Below are positions 42,600 to 53,056 of a stretch of DNA of 64,000 nt, piece by piece. Position numbers and translations under genes: made by a program. This stretch comes from Adiantum capillus-veneris (taxonomy: Eukaryota; Streptophyta; Polypodiopsida; Polypodiales; Pteridaceae). How positions within the stretch are numbered: the first letter of the stretch is position 1; each line of letters starts with the position of its first letter. The stretch covers positions 155,504,741 to 155,568,740 of the forward strand of contig CM043945.1 in the NCBI GenBank assembly GCA_014529385.2, given 5' to 3'. The notes under the pieces are model-generated. The model made no database searches, was not told the DNA's origin, and worked only from the letters and a program-made list of their open reading frames with translations.

Positions 42600-43245
42600 G
42601 ACTGGCGGGTAGCGTCTTTCGCTTCCCCTGTCCATTGGCACATCAGAGTCAATCATCAGAACCCTAAGACGCACTATCATCTGATTCCTCTTTCTCTGGA
42701 AGCCTTTGATGAACTTGCATCTGGTTCCCTTAGTTCGTCGGAACCCTCTGATTCTCCAGAATCCTGTGATGAGCTATGATCTGGTTCCCTTGATTCATTC
42801 TCTTCACTCGCAGACTCTCAAGTGGATACTATCCTGCCGGTTGTATAAGTCAATGAGCCGGCATGCATTCCAAATCGTTGCTTAGTCATGTCCCATAAGT
42901 CTCTGAATGGAGTCAAATTTCTGGTTTAAATTATAGTCTTGAATTCTCTTTCGCAAACCACAGCAAAACCGCTCAATCTGGTCTTTCAAAGTAATCTTCC
43001 AAAACGAAGACACTGGCAAACAAGTATCCCAAAATCTATGGCAATAGTCATCCGATGTATCTTTCTCAGTCATTTTTAAGTAATGCCAAGGCGTAATGAC
43101 ATCTCTTGCATATTCATCATGCTTGGACCGTTCTTTTCAAGTAAGATGCCGCTTGTCACTGCCTGGAATGTTTTGAGAACTGCTCTCCAGAGAAGGCGAC
43201 ATCAAACTGTTGTACAAATTGCTTCACACAAACTTTGTCTTAGGT
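42600..43245 (-). pseudogene. gag: Misplaced gag segment inside the integrase of D
   Basis: The minus-strand frame 43073-42882 (MTEKDTSDDYCHRFWD ... DQIERFCCGL) is the capsid region of A1 (1380-1560), preceded near 43230 by QQFDVAFSGEQF. After it, decreasing in coordinate, comes a Ser/Glu-rich stretch like the gag N-terminus, which belongs before the capsid. Integrase sequence flanks the block on both sides. Confidence 0.72.
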
Positions 43246-44630
43246 GCTTAGAAATATAAGAAGCTTCTTAGCACCCTCGAACACTTGAAATGGCATCTTC
43301 CCCGTGTGTCGTTGTAGGCAAACTCCACCAAGGGCAAATACTTTTCCCATTTAGTCTTTTGATCTGAAGAAGAAGACTTCAACAAATTCAAAAACATTTG
43401 AGTTGTCTATTTTCAATTGCCCATCTGTCTGCTAGTGGAACGAGGACGAGAACTACAACCATGTGCCAATGTTCTCCCAGATTGTCGTCCAAACGACTAG
43501 TAGACCTGGGATCTTTGTCCGAAACAATGGACTCAGACATGCCATATAATCAAACAGTTTCGCCAAAGGATCGGGCTTAATTGTCTTCTTTATTGTAGAG
43601 CAGTGTGCCTGCTTACTGAATCTCTCGATGACCGTCCAAAGGCCATCATGCTCACTCTGTGCCTTCGGGAGATCAAAGATGAAATCCATTGCAATACTTT
43701 CCCAGGGGCGGGTGGGAATGTGTAACAAACTGCTGACGTGGCAAAACCCTAATTTCTGCCTGAAACCCTAATTCTGAAAACCCTAACCCTAAAACCTGCA
43801 AACCCTACTTCTGGAAACCCTAACCCTAAAATTGCAAAAACCCTAACCCTAACCCTAAGGGCAGCAGGGAGATTCCCGCGTTTTGCATTGGCTGATGACG
43901 TGGCAGGCTGTACGGATTTCCATGAATTACGCTAGCAGCTTTTGGCATTGCTTTTTGGACCAGAAGCTTTTGAGTTTTAAAGGCTTTTTACTGTAACTGC
44001 TTTTCAAGCCAAGGGCCTTTAAATATGAGGCTAGGGTTAGCAGCTTTTGGCATTGCTTTTTGGACCAGAAGCTTTTGAGTTTTAAATGCTTTTTACTGTA
44101 ATTGCTTTTCACGCCAAGGGCCTTTAAATATGAGGCTAGGGCTCATTGCTTCTTGGCGAAGGTGAAGAGTCTGGAGTTCCGGCTTGTACCGTGTTGATGC
44201 AATATAAATAAATACCGAAAGGGGCGCCAAGGTTTGGGGCCAATACTCTCTAGGTTGGAATTCCGCCACTCCGTGTCGGTGTTCTCTCTCTCCCTCTCAG
44301 TTCAATTGTTAATGAAGTGCTAAAAGTCTATTCAGTCTGTTCTTTTCTATTGGCACATGGTGCCCGCCTTGTGACAGAATGGGTAAAAGGCTGTAGTAAT
44401 CCTTGTGTGTTATGCCTGTCAAACTTGACCTCCTGGCATACTAAACAACTGCGAACAAAGTCGTCCACATCCTTCTTGAGTTTCAGCCAAAAGAAGCAAC
44501 GTTCCACACCTTTCAAGGTGGTGTCGATGCCGCGGTGACTCGTAAAAGGTGGACAATGGCACTCAAGCAAAACCGTTTCCCTCAACGGCTTGTGTGACGC
44601 AAAATATCGTTTTCTTTATCAAGTAGCCAT
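43246..44630 (-). pseudogene. pol: Integrase core of D, split by a solo LTR
   Basis: Minus-strand frame 44585-44382 holds the zinc-binding part (CHCPPFTSHRGIDTT ... CLVCQEVKFD). After the solo LTR, 43728-43453 holds WESIAMDFIFDLPKAQSEHD with the first catalytic Asp. The rest is frameshifted through about 43260 (KYLPLVEFAYND). Not functional. Confidence 0.82.
43721..44376 (+). repeat. Solo C-family LTR in the integrase of D
   Basis: Flanked by the perfect 5-base duplication GAATG (43716-43720 and 44377-44381). Starts TGTAACAAACTGCTGACG and ends GCCTTGTGACA. The front part (43744-43859) is packed with CCCTAA and CCCTAAA units. A GCTTTTGGCATTGC segment is partly duplicated (43930-44110). Confidence 0.93.
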
Positions 44631-44708
44631 CCCGTATGGAATATCCCGCTACTACCTCCCCATTCTGTATTCTCGTGAATACCTGGAAAAATCTGGATCG
44701 GTGGCGTA

Positions 44709-45850
44709 CTAATCAACCATATCCTCGAAGCTTCTATGATGAATCGCGGAAATAGCCAAGACTAGGGGCTTCCAAGACAAAGCATCTGCCACCAAGTTTT
44801 TATATCCCTGAACATGGACAAGCATCTGCCACCAAGTTTTTATATCCCTGAACATGGACAATCTAAAAGTGAAACTGTGGCAAGATGTTAGCCCATCGCA
44901 TCTTCTTTTCTGAAAGCTGCTTCTGTGACAAGAGGTAGTGTAAACTCTGATGATCAATGAAGACCATAAAATCGGCTCCGAGAAGATAATGTCGCCACTG
45001 AGTAAGAGCATGGATCACTGCCAAAAGCTCTTTCGCATAAATCTGTGCTATCAATTCTGGCCTCGAAAACAATCGGCTTTCATAGGCAATGACATGGCCT
45101 TCTTGCATTAAGACCGCTTCCAGACTACGACCACAAGCATCACAATAAACTTTAAATGGCTTTTGCAAGCCCGGCAAAGCCAAAACTGGTCCAGTAGTCA
45201 GTTTTGTTCTTTAAGTGTCCGAAAGGCAGTCACCTCTGGGGATTTCCACGACAAAGGTACTCCTTTCCGAGTCAATACCTGCAAAGGAGAAGCTACCTCT
45301 GCAAACTTCCAAATGAACCTCAGGTAGTAAGAACACAAGCCCAAAAAGCTTCTAGCTTCATGAGCATTCTTCAAGTCACACCAATCGTGGATAGTGTCAC
45401 TTTTGGCCGGATCCATCTATACCCTTTCTGCTGAGACGATGTGTCCCAAGAAATGTATCTCAGGCAAGAAGAACTCGCTCTTTTTCACATTATAAGCAAT
45501 TTATGCTTCCTCAGTGTCTGGAAAACCCACAAATGATTGGTATTCTCTCAAAATCCAAAAAGTCGTCTTGAAAGCTATCTTGTAGACATCTCCAAGAGCA
45601 ATACAGATCTGATGATAATCACTCTTCATATCAATTCGGCAAGTAGAATTTTGAAGTCTGTCAAGTATATCATCGATCCTCATAATGTGGAAATCTGTTC
45701 TGGTTCATTGCTTCTTTATTTTGACCTCGGCTAACTCTGTAAGGTGGCCGGTTCGGTGGTGTACTACCAGGAATCAATCATGTGATCTTCACGACGTAAA
45801 GGAGACGACTCGCTTTGTACGCCTTCAGAGAAACAGTTAGCCCCTATTGC
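44709..45850 (-). pseudogene. pol: RT and RNase H of D, decayed
   Basis: On the minus strand, RT remnants (IDDILDRLQNST, DMKSDYHQI near 45620; SFLGLCSYYLRF near 45330) lead into RNase H (KVYCDACGRSLEAVLMQEG, YAKELLAVIHALTQW, FIDHQSLHYL). The segment 44781-44820 is tandemly duplicated at 44821-44860 (40-base unit). The polymerase box is lost in a deleted or shifted part. Confidence 0.8.
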
Positions 45851-45959
45851 AGAAAATCTTGTTGTTCTTTTTCGAGGTCAAACATATTCGACCTTCAATC
45901 ATCATTCAGTTCTCTGAAGAAAATCAAGTAAAGAAACTGAATTTCATCAAGTACAATCT

Positions 45960-46400
45960 CTTTGCCCTTCTTTTGTCAAAGTCGCTTTCTCAACCCAATA
46001 GTCAACCACGGCGTTGTTCTTGTGGTACCAAGGGATTTCTAGGAGGACGTCACAACCTTCCAAGGGCATTACGTAGAAGTCCTCGTGCCCTAAATACCCC
46101 TGACATTGCAAACAAAGTTTGCCAATGATCGGTGTAATAGCAACATCCCGTCCAGGTGCCGCTAGAACTGCCTCCGCCTGTGGCCTCAGCCTGTCGACGT
46201 AATTCTAAGTCGAGCCGCCAATTCAAGAAGTTGGCCTTGGCTCCGCCATCAAAGAAAAATGAGGGCTTCCTGGTCTTTCACTTTGCCCCAAGGGCGGAAA
46301 AGTTTTGTACTTTCGTGCATCTGATTCAGTTCGGGCCCCACGTAATGTGGTAAAAGTTCTGCTTTCATCTTTTCTTTTCTTCCGCACTCGGCTGCTGCTT
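45960..46400 (-). pseudogene. pol: Protease region of D
   Basis: Reading the minus strand gives words parallel to the A2 protease, such as the PLEGCDVLL- and IPWYHKN-type blocks (46010-46060) and FFDGGAKANF-type sequence near 46240. Many frameshifts. 46400-46750 continues as decayed gag without a clear frame. Confidence 0.65.
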
Positions 46401-46921
46401 TGTGACGCTCAAGTTTACCTTCAGGTGGTCCTTTGGTTCAGCTTCTTTTCAAGAATTCTTGTCCATCTCTTTCTACGAGTACAGGTTCTTCTGTCTTGCA
46501 CTCCTCTCCTTTCGGCTTTCCTCCCTAGCTGAGAGGAGAAGCAATGGCTACATGCCATCTTGAGTAAATCTTATCAATCGGGTAATTCTTCAGGTGTCGC
46601 CAATCTCGGGTCCCTCGAGTACTTAATCAATCTGTTCACACATATGCCAATCTGCAGTTGACGTTTGTGGGAAACTTGTCGGAAAAAAAATTTGCCCAAA
46701 TCTTCATTCTTTTCTTCAGTTCCCGTGCCGGATTTTCAACTTTTCTTTGCCTTCCCACTAAGAGGTGTCATCTCTGTCAGATTCTTCACGAGAACCCATG
46801 TGTATGCCCTGTAAGATAGAGCGATGAAGACGAGAGCTTTGCGCCCAAGCGATGTATGAAGGCTGGGAGTGGCTAATAAGTCCGGGGTCAGGGCATGAAG
46901 ATTCTTTCACAAAAGTCTGTG

Positions 46922-46933
46922 TGTGCTGATACC
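46922..46933 (-). other. Primer-binding site of D, altered
   Basis: The plus strand reads GTGCTGATACCA, one base off the standard complement, one base from the LTR. Confidence 0.8.
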
Positions 46934-46934
46934 A

Positions 46935-47492
46935 CTGAAACAAACTTACACACCCCAAGTCAAGATTCTACCACGACACAGCAGAGATTTACTTCAAACC
47001 ATTCACAAGAGACGACATGGCCCGGCGTAGTTCCGTGCAAAGAGGTATTGGCCCCAAAGACCGGTGCCCCTTTCGACATTTTTACATTAATCTTTGATCA
47101 AAGTACAATGAGCCCGCGGGTGCTCACTCTCAGACTCTACGTCCAGATGCTCTGCAAAGTGAGCCCCTAAGGCCACTTATGAAGGTTACAAGGGATGCCA
47201 AAAGCAGAGCCCCAAAAGCTTGAAAAACAAAAGCAATGGCTCCTAAAAGCTTCTTAAAATTAAAAGCAAACTGTCCCAAAACCTTTTACTCAAAATCTAC
47301 CAACCAAAAGCAGTCTGCACAAATTACGAAATCCCGTACAGCTGCCACGTCAGCATGTCAGCGCAAATTGCGAGCGTCCGTACAGCTGCCACGTCATCAG
47401 TTGGCCTATCAGTGCCTTTCTCAGGCATCTGCCGTGTCAATGGATGTGTGTATTTATGTCCTGGAGGTCTGCCACGTCACCAGTTTGTGACA
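46935..47492 (-). repeat. 5' LTR of D
   Basis: On the minus strand it begins TGTCACAAACTGGTGACG, contains ACCGGTCTTTGGGGCCAATA, and ends GTAAGTTTGTTTCA. Its end matches the A1 LTR. Confidence 0.85.
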
Positions 47493-48470
47493 GGATCTGT
47501 GTTCCAAAGTATGGCTGGTTATGCACCTAGAAACCAGCAATATATGCCAGGAACAGTATTTGGGGGTATGCAAGGCATGATGCCGAACCCCATGTATGGT
47601 AATATCGGCATGCAACAAGGCTTTCAGTGCAACTAGGGCTAGATGAGGTACCACAGGGCAATTTTGGCATGGCTGGATTTTCGAACCAGCAGCCACATAT
47701 GGCACCAATGATGCAAAATGTCAATGGCCAAGGAACGTCGATGATCCCTATTACAGTGCCCATGTTGCACACAATCCCCTATGACAATTTGGGGGCATTG
47801 GAAAAGCCAAAAGCCTACAAAGAAGGTGGTGCAACTATAAAGTTTGACACTTTCAGTGGCTTTGAGGATAAGGCAAAGGCTCTTACTTTCCTGTAGCAGT
47901 TTGATACAGCTTATGTAGGGGGGGGATTTTACAAAGGCCTCTAAGGTCAGGAAAGCTGCCACTTTCTTAAAAGGCAATGCGCTTAATGGTGGACGACACT
48001 ATTGATGCAAGGACAGGCACCCGCCACATGGGTATACTTCAAGCAAATGTTTGCATCTACATGGCTATCAAATGAATTTGAAGCCGATGTCATGACGGAT
48101 TGGCACCAACTCACTGCAGCTACTTGCAAGAGCCTACAGGAGTACAATCGAAGGTTTTCTAAAGCGTTGATCTCAGTAACCTCCTACAGGTCTGTGCCAC
48201 TGACAGAGCAGATTGAGAAGTATTGTTGTGGGTTGCCTAAAGGCCTTCGAGAGAGTGGCTACCCTCACTCACCTTATGGAAGTTGCCAACACTGGTCTTG
48301 CCTTGTTGAAGGGATAGGACAGTGGGTTTCCGGGCAACGTGAAAGGGGGCCAACAAAAGAAAAATTCAGCAAAGAAGCCCGTCGTGAAAGTGAATCCTGA
48401 AGCGTCCTAGGGGTCAAAAAAGGCAAACAAAGGCAAGGATTCAGCCGAGACTTCTGGAGTGCAAGCAAAG
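47493..48470 (+). pseudogene. gag: gag of E, frameshifted
   Basis: A Met/Gly/Pro-rich start (MPGTVFGGMQGMMPNPMYG) leads to GGATIKFDTFSGFEDKAKAL (to 47896, stop), then capsid in 48002-48400 (TWVYFKQMFASTWLSNEFEA, LTEQIEKYCCGLPKGL). At least three frame breaks. Confidence 0.8.
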
Positions 48471-48953
48471 AAACAGAAAAGGAAGCCTTTTGTACGTAAG
48501 TCGCTCGAGGAAAAGAAGGTCTTGATGGCTGAGAATAAATGCTTTATATGTGAGCGGCCTGGTCACTATGCTACAGATTGTCCACAAAGGAAAAGACCAA
48601 CTGACTCAGATGATAAAGAGGACAAGAAAGGGAAGAAGCCCAAGCCCACGGCAGGTCTAGTACCAGACATGGTGGATGACAAGCCAAGCATGAATGCCAG
48701 TGAGTTATGTAAAGCATGGGGTAAAGTCAGAGACCAGACGGCACTTATCTTTTTTGATCCAGGTGCCAAAGTGAACTTTATCTCACCAGAGTTAGCTATG
48801 AAGTTGGACATCATAGCTGAAGAGATGGGTACACGGCAGAGGCACCGTTGGCATGTCTTGGCCACTCAGAGTGGGTTACTCCCATCATTGGAAAGCTGCA
48901 TCTACATATTCAATCATATGTGGACACATAAGAGTTTTATATCATGCCATTGA
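48459..48953 (+). pseudogene. pol: Zinc knuckle and protease of E
   Basis: CCHC knuckle KCFICERPGHYATDCP (48540-48581), a Lys-rich linker, then the aspartic protease start LIFFDPGAKVNFISPELA with its catalytic Asp in a D-P-G form instead of D-S/T-G. The frame is lost near 48830. Confidence 0.82.
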
Positions 48954-49236
48954 AAGGGTGCGATGCATTGTTGGGAATTCCGTAGATGTTCCAAACACAT
49001 GGCGTATTGGATATCTTCAACAAAAAGATCGTCCTTCAGCATAGGGGAAAACTCATGTTGTGGATGTAAAGCTCGAAGGGGAGTCTCTCCCTATTGTATC
49101 GGCTTCGACTATCACTTCTATAATTAAGAATCATCTTTCTGTGTCCTTGATTTTTGCAGGTGATGTTTCAGATAAATGTCAATCAAATTTATGTGTTAGA
49201 TAGAGAAAGGTCAGCATTTCTACGAGAGTTTAATGA

Positions 49237-49776
49237 TTGTTTTCTAATTCACTACCGTCACAATTGTTGCCGGAGAGGCCCGAGGACCATACGATAGATT
49301 TGGTGCCATGGTGTAGCCCACCAAACAAACCTCCCTACACGGTTAGTGCGGCTCTGCAAAAAGAGATTATGGGCCAGGTTGAGAAACTTTTAGAGAAGGG
49401 GCTGATTCAGCCTAGTTCTTCGCCTTTTTGCTCCCCAGTGCTCCTAGTGCAGAAGATGGATGGCTCTTGGCGCATGTGTATTGACTACCGTGTGTTGAAT
49501 AAGAACATCATCAAGAACACGTTTCCTATTCCAAGGATTGATGATATTCTTCACCGTTTAGAGGGTGCTGCAATTTTTCGCAGGATAGACCTTAAGAGCG
49601 GATACCAACAGATTTGTATAAGGCCAAAGGATGTGTACAAGACTCCGTTTAGGACGACATTTGGTCTCTATGGGTTTTTAGTGATTCTATTTGGTCTTAC
49701 AAATGCTCCTGCTACATTCAATAGAACGATGGACCGGATTATCCGCTCGCATCTAAAGTTTGTTGGTACGTTATTT
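49237..49776 (+). pseudogene. pol: RT of E, truncated before the catalytic box
   Basis: HTIDLVPWCSPPNKPPYTVS, SPFCSPVLLVQKMDGSWRMC, RIDLKSGYQQI and FGLTNAPATFNRTMDRI are intact, then the sequence leaves RT after KFVGTLF, exactly where FxDD would follow. The rest of the open frame (to 49896) reads through unrelated DNA and an A tract. Confidence 0.88.
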
Positions 49777-49842
49777 GGTAGAGTGTGTATGTGCTCACGC
49801 GCAGGCCGCGGCGACCTTATCCCAAAAAAAAAAAAAAAAAAT
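49777..49842. other. Short A-tailed stub between E and B4
   Basis: About 45 unplaced bases ending GACCTTATCCC and then 18 A. It could be the 3' tip of a retroposed SINE or LINE; too short to identify. Confidence 0.4.
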
Positions 49843-50850
49843 TTCATGTGCTCTTTCTACAATTGTGTCGTGCCAAGGCAGAGACATGAAATGTGACTTC
49901 CTTGAATGCATACTTTTCAGCTTTTCATGAACAATCCCCATACATCCGCGCTCATTCATAAGTGAAACATGCTCAACATACAATATCTCATGCCTAGGAA
50001 AAGGGATCACATAAAGACGCTGACTAAAATACAGGAAACGATCACGAATGAAACACTCATACAATGCGTGCTGACGAATCATTCGAACACATAGTGCTTC
50101 CTGTGAGGATTCTTTGGACCTAGGCTCGAGAGCCAAGATCAGTTCTTCGTGTTTGATCGAATCTTCCTGTGGGGGTTCTGTAGACCTCGACTCGAAAGCC
50201 AAGATCGATTCTTCGTGATTGATCAAATCTGCAACGAGGTTAGATTCGCTAGAAAAACCATCAACTAAACCATCATCCTTGTGAACAATCACATCATCTT
50301 CCTGCAAATCATCATGCTCGTGAGAAATCACATCTTGATCATCATGCAAATCATCATGCTTGTCATTGTCATTCAAATCATCATGCTTATTATTATCATT
50401 CAAATCAGCATGCTTATCATCATGCAAATCCTGTGTGTCATGCTTTGGAGAAGAAGAGACTAAGAGAGTCTCTTTTTCCTGATTCTTTGCAAACTGCGTC
50501 TGCACTTGATAAAAGAGACGCAACATCTCTTTCATTTGTTGGGCACTCTGCGCTTCATACGCTAACCGTCTTTCTTCGCACTCAGGATCGAATTCGGCTT
50601 GTCTTTCTTTGGCTTCCAAGCGTTCTTGCTCGTACTCACGCTCTATGGTTGCCACTCTTTCTTCGTAGTCACGATCTATGGCTGCCCTTCTTTCTTCGTG
50701 TTCTAACTTCCTATCCATAAACAACTACGGCAACTCCTTCATAGGAGTTAGTGCAATCCTTGGCGTAGATGGGAAAGGGGGAGGGTCGGAAAAACCTCTT
50801 GGTGGGGAAAATTTTTCTTTGCCTCTCTCATGCTCATCACCTCCAAGCGA
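49843..50850 (-). pseudogene. B-family ORF in B4, minus strand
   Basis: The minus-strand frame 50724-49843 (the open frame itself runs on to 49795) parallels the B3 protein: coiled coil, an HD-rich stretch expanded by extra NDNKHDDL-type units, one of the ILALEPRSKE blocks altered to ILAFESRSTE, and the C-terminal region. It lacks the one-base deletion of B2 and B3 and reads on through MSLPWHDTIVERAHE before running into the T tract. The N-terminus (GGDEHERGKEKFSPPRGF) is in another frame upstream (to about 50850). Divergence with retained reading frame suggests past selection on the protein. Confidence 0.7.
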
Positions 50851-50856
50851 AGCAGC

Positions 50857-51340
50857 CCTAAGGAAGTGCAGATTTTCAGCCTTAAAGACCAGCAGAATCA
50901 GCGTTCTCCTTGGCGTTTTCGGCAACAGCAGATTTCAGCCCATAGCGTTTTTGGGACAGCAGATAAAAGATTGCAGATTTCAGCCCTTAGGTCGGTCTCG
51001 CCATCCCCGTCGTCATCGCCGACATGCCCTAGACTTGCATCAGCACATGCATGCAGTTTGTACCAGATTGTGCAATCCTAAGTAGACCACTCTCGCCGAC
51101 GAGAGTGGGGCCTTCGGAGGAGGGTTTTACAACGTCTCTGGTGTCGTATCTCTCTTCTCTCTCTATCTCTCAATCTCATACACTTGCACGCACAGTGTCC
51201 ATTCACTTTGTTTGTGATCATTGCACTCTCTCATTAAGAACGGAAGGCTCTCCCTTTCATAAGAACAAAAGAAACCTTGAGCACAGTTCGGAGCACTCAT
51301 CTTGAGCAAAGCGCAAACATTCATTCCGCTGCACCTTACA
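50857..51340 (+). repeat. B-family LTR fragment, opposite to the adjoining ORF
   Basis: Plus-strand LTR sequence (CTCTCGCCGACGAGAGTGGG, then TTCCGCTGCACCTTACA at the end) joined head-on to the minus-strand B4 ORF. Its end at 51340 abuts A2 internal sequence directly, with no primer site. Confidence 0.82.
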
Positions 51341-51406
51341 CGACAGGCCTGAGAGTTCGAGAGCAGCTGAGGAACGTGGACGAAAACATGACTGATTCTA
51401 GATTGT

Positions 51407-51777
51407 GTGGGTACCGATCCCAACACCATGGACGAGAGTACAGAACTTTGCCGAGCTTGGGGCAAAGTGAAAGATCAAGAGGCCCTAATCTTCTTTGATG
51501 GAGGAGCCAAGGCCAACTTCATTTCACCGGAATTGGCGGCGCGGCTCGAGATCACTCCTGATCGGATGGGATCACTTGCGGAGGCAGTTCTAGTGGCACC
51601 CGGCAGGGACGTAGCCATTACACCTGTCATTGGCAAACTTCGGTTGCATTGTCAGGGGTATTTGGGACATGAGGACTTCTTCACAATGCCTTTGGAGGGT
51701 TGTGATGTTCTCTTAGGGATTCCTTGGTACCACAAGAACAACGCCGTGGTCGATTATCAGACAAGGAAAGTGACATT
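51407..51777 (+). pseudogene. pol: Protease of A2, interrupted by a solo LTR
   Basis: LIFFDGGAKANFISPELA carries the catalytic Asp as D-G-G; EGCDVLLGIPWYHKNNAVVD is the second conserved block. The frame enters the solo LTR at 51778 and stops at 51794-51796. Removing the LTR and one duplication copy leaves the frame continuous into the RT linker. Confidence 0.88.
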
Positions 51778-52041
51778 TGTTGGGTTAAAGGCCTAAATAA
51801 CCCCTTTTTGTACATTTTTATACTTTGTCCAGGTTCAATATGAACCTGGACACATTTTTTAAAGGTCACTTATAATAAAAGTGGGAAAACCCAAAACTCA
51901 CTTATTGAGTTTTCCCCAAAAACGTGAGCCCTCTCTCTTCTGCTAGTGTTTCCTCTCCTGTTGGCCTTCGCCTCCCCTCTCTACACACACTACACTTCCT
52001 CGCGTGCCCTTTCACTTGCACCAACCGCTGCGCGCTCAGCA
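51778..52041 (+). repeat. 264-bp solo LTR with perfect target duplication
   Basis: Flanked by ACATT (51773-51777 and 52042-52046), with TGTTGGG at the start and CTCAGCA at the end. It contains an 11-base hairpin at 51827-51851 (GTCCAGGTTCA / TGAACCTGGAC). It is unlike the other LTRs in the window; the TGTTGGG start is common in copia LTRs. Confidence 0.9.
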
Positions 52042-52046
52042 ACATT

Positions 52047-52905
52047 GACTACAGAGAAGGGCACAACCATTGTACTTGACATTAAACTGAAGGGCGAGTC
52101 TGTCCCTATTGTATCGGCTTCGGCCATTTCTAAATTAATGAAATCCAACCTGTTTGTTTACTCGATCTTTATGAAAGAATTGAACGATAATGATAAGACA
52201 AATATGTCTAAACTTGATAAAGAACGCCAAGATTTTCTCCACTCTCACGCCGATTGCTTCTCAGAGGGCCTACCACGCGAGTTACCACTTGCTCGTCCTG
52301 AAGATCATACCATTGATCTGATACCGGGAAGCACACCACCGAACCGGCCACCTTACCGTGTGAGCCGACCACAGAATGAAGAGATTATGAACCAAGTGAA
52401 AGACCTTTTGCAAAAGGGTCTTGTCAAGCCTAGTACTTCACCGTATTGCTCTCCAGTGTTGTTGGTTTTGAAGAAAGACGGATCTTGGAGAATGTGCATC
52501 GATTATAGAGCTCTCAACAAAATCACCATCAAAAACAGATTTCCGAGGATCGCGCCGGGAGACGTCTACAAGACAGCTTTTCGGACGACTTTTGGGTTAT
52601 TTGAATTTTTGATGATGCCTTTTGGCTTAACCAATGCTCTTGCGACATTTAACCGGATGATGGACAGGATTTTCCAAGAGTACAGGCTATTTGTTGGCAC
52701 TTTCTTTGACGACATCATTGTTTTCTCCAAGGATGAGGCAGAACACAGAGATCATTTGCTTCAAGTCTTTCAAGCATTACAAGATCACAAGTTAGTGATT
52801 TATGCAAAGAAAAGTGAATTTTTCCTACCAGAGATACACTTTTTGGGACACTGTCTCGGCAGCAGGAGTGCAAATGGATCCGGCCAAGATAGAGACTATA
52901 CGTAA
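52047..52905 (+). pseudogene. pol: RT of A2 lacking motif A
   Basis: SPYCSPVLLVLKKDGSWRMC, MPFGLTNALATFNRMMDRI and an intact GTFFDDIIVFSK (52708-52713 encode the Asp pair) are present. About 87 bases between FPI and RIAPGDV are deleted in frame, removing the segment RIDLKSGYHQI with the motif A Asp. The deletion ends share AGGATCG/AGGATAG. A frameshift follows near 52853. Confidence 0.88.
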
Positions 52906-53056
52906 TTGGCCCGATTTGAAGAATGTCCATGAAGTTAGAAGCTTCCTGGGACTGTGTTAGTACTACATGCGGTTCATTCAAAAGTTTGCAGAGGTTGCTT
53001 CCCCTTTGCATATCTTGACACAGAAAGGAGTCCTTTTCTAGTGGGGATCCACAAAG

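Larger units (their letters stand above)
42179..47492 (-). mobile_element. Gypsy chromovirus D (A-type), minus strand, scrambled
   Basis: On the minus strand: LTR (47492-46935), primer site, leader, protease, RT, RNase H, integrase, a misplaced gag segment, integrase C-terminus; cut at 42179 by the C1 LTR. A solo C-family LTR interrupts integrase. Sequence and LTR are close to A1. Confidence 0.85.
47493..49776 (+). mobile_element. Gypsy remnant E: gag, protease, partial RT
   Basis: Plus-strand gag, zinc knuckle, protease and the first half of RT in order, truncated on the left at the D LTR and on the right just before the RT catalytic box. No LTR is left. Confidence 0.82.
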
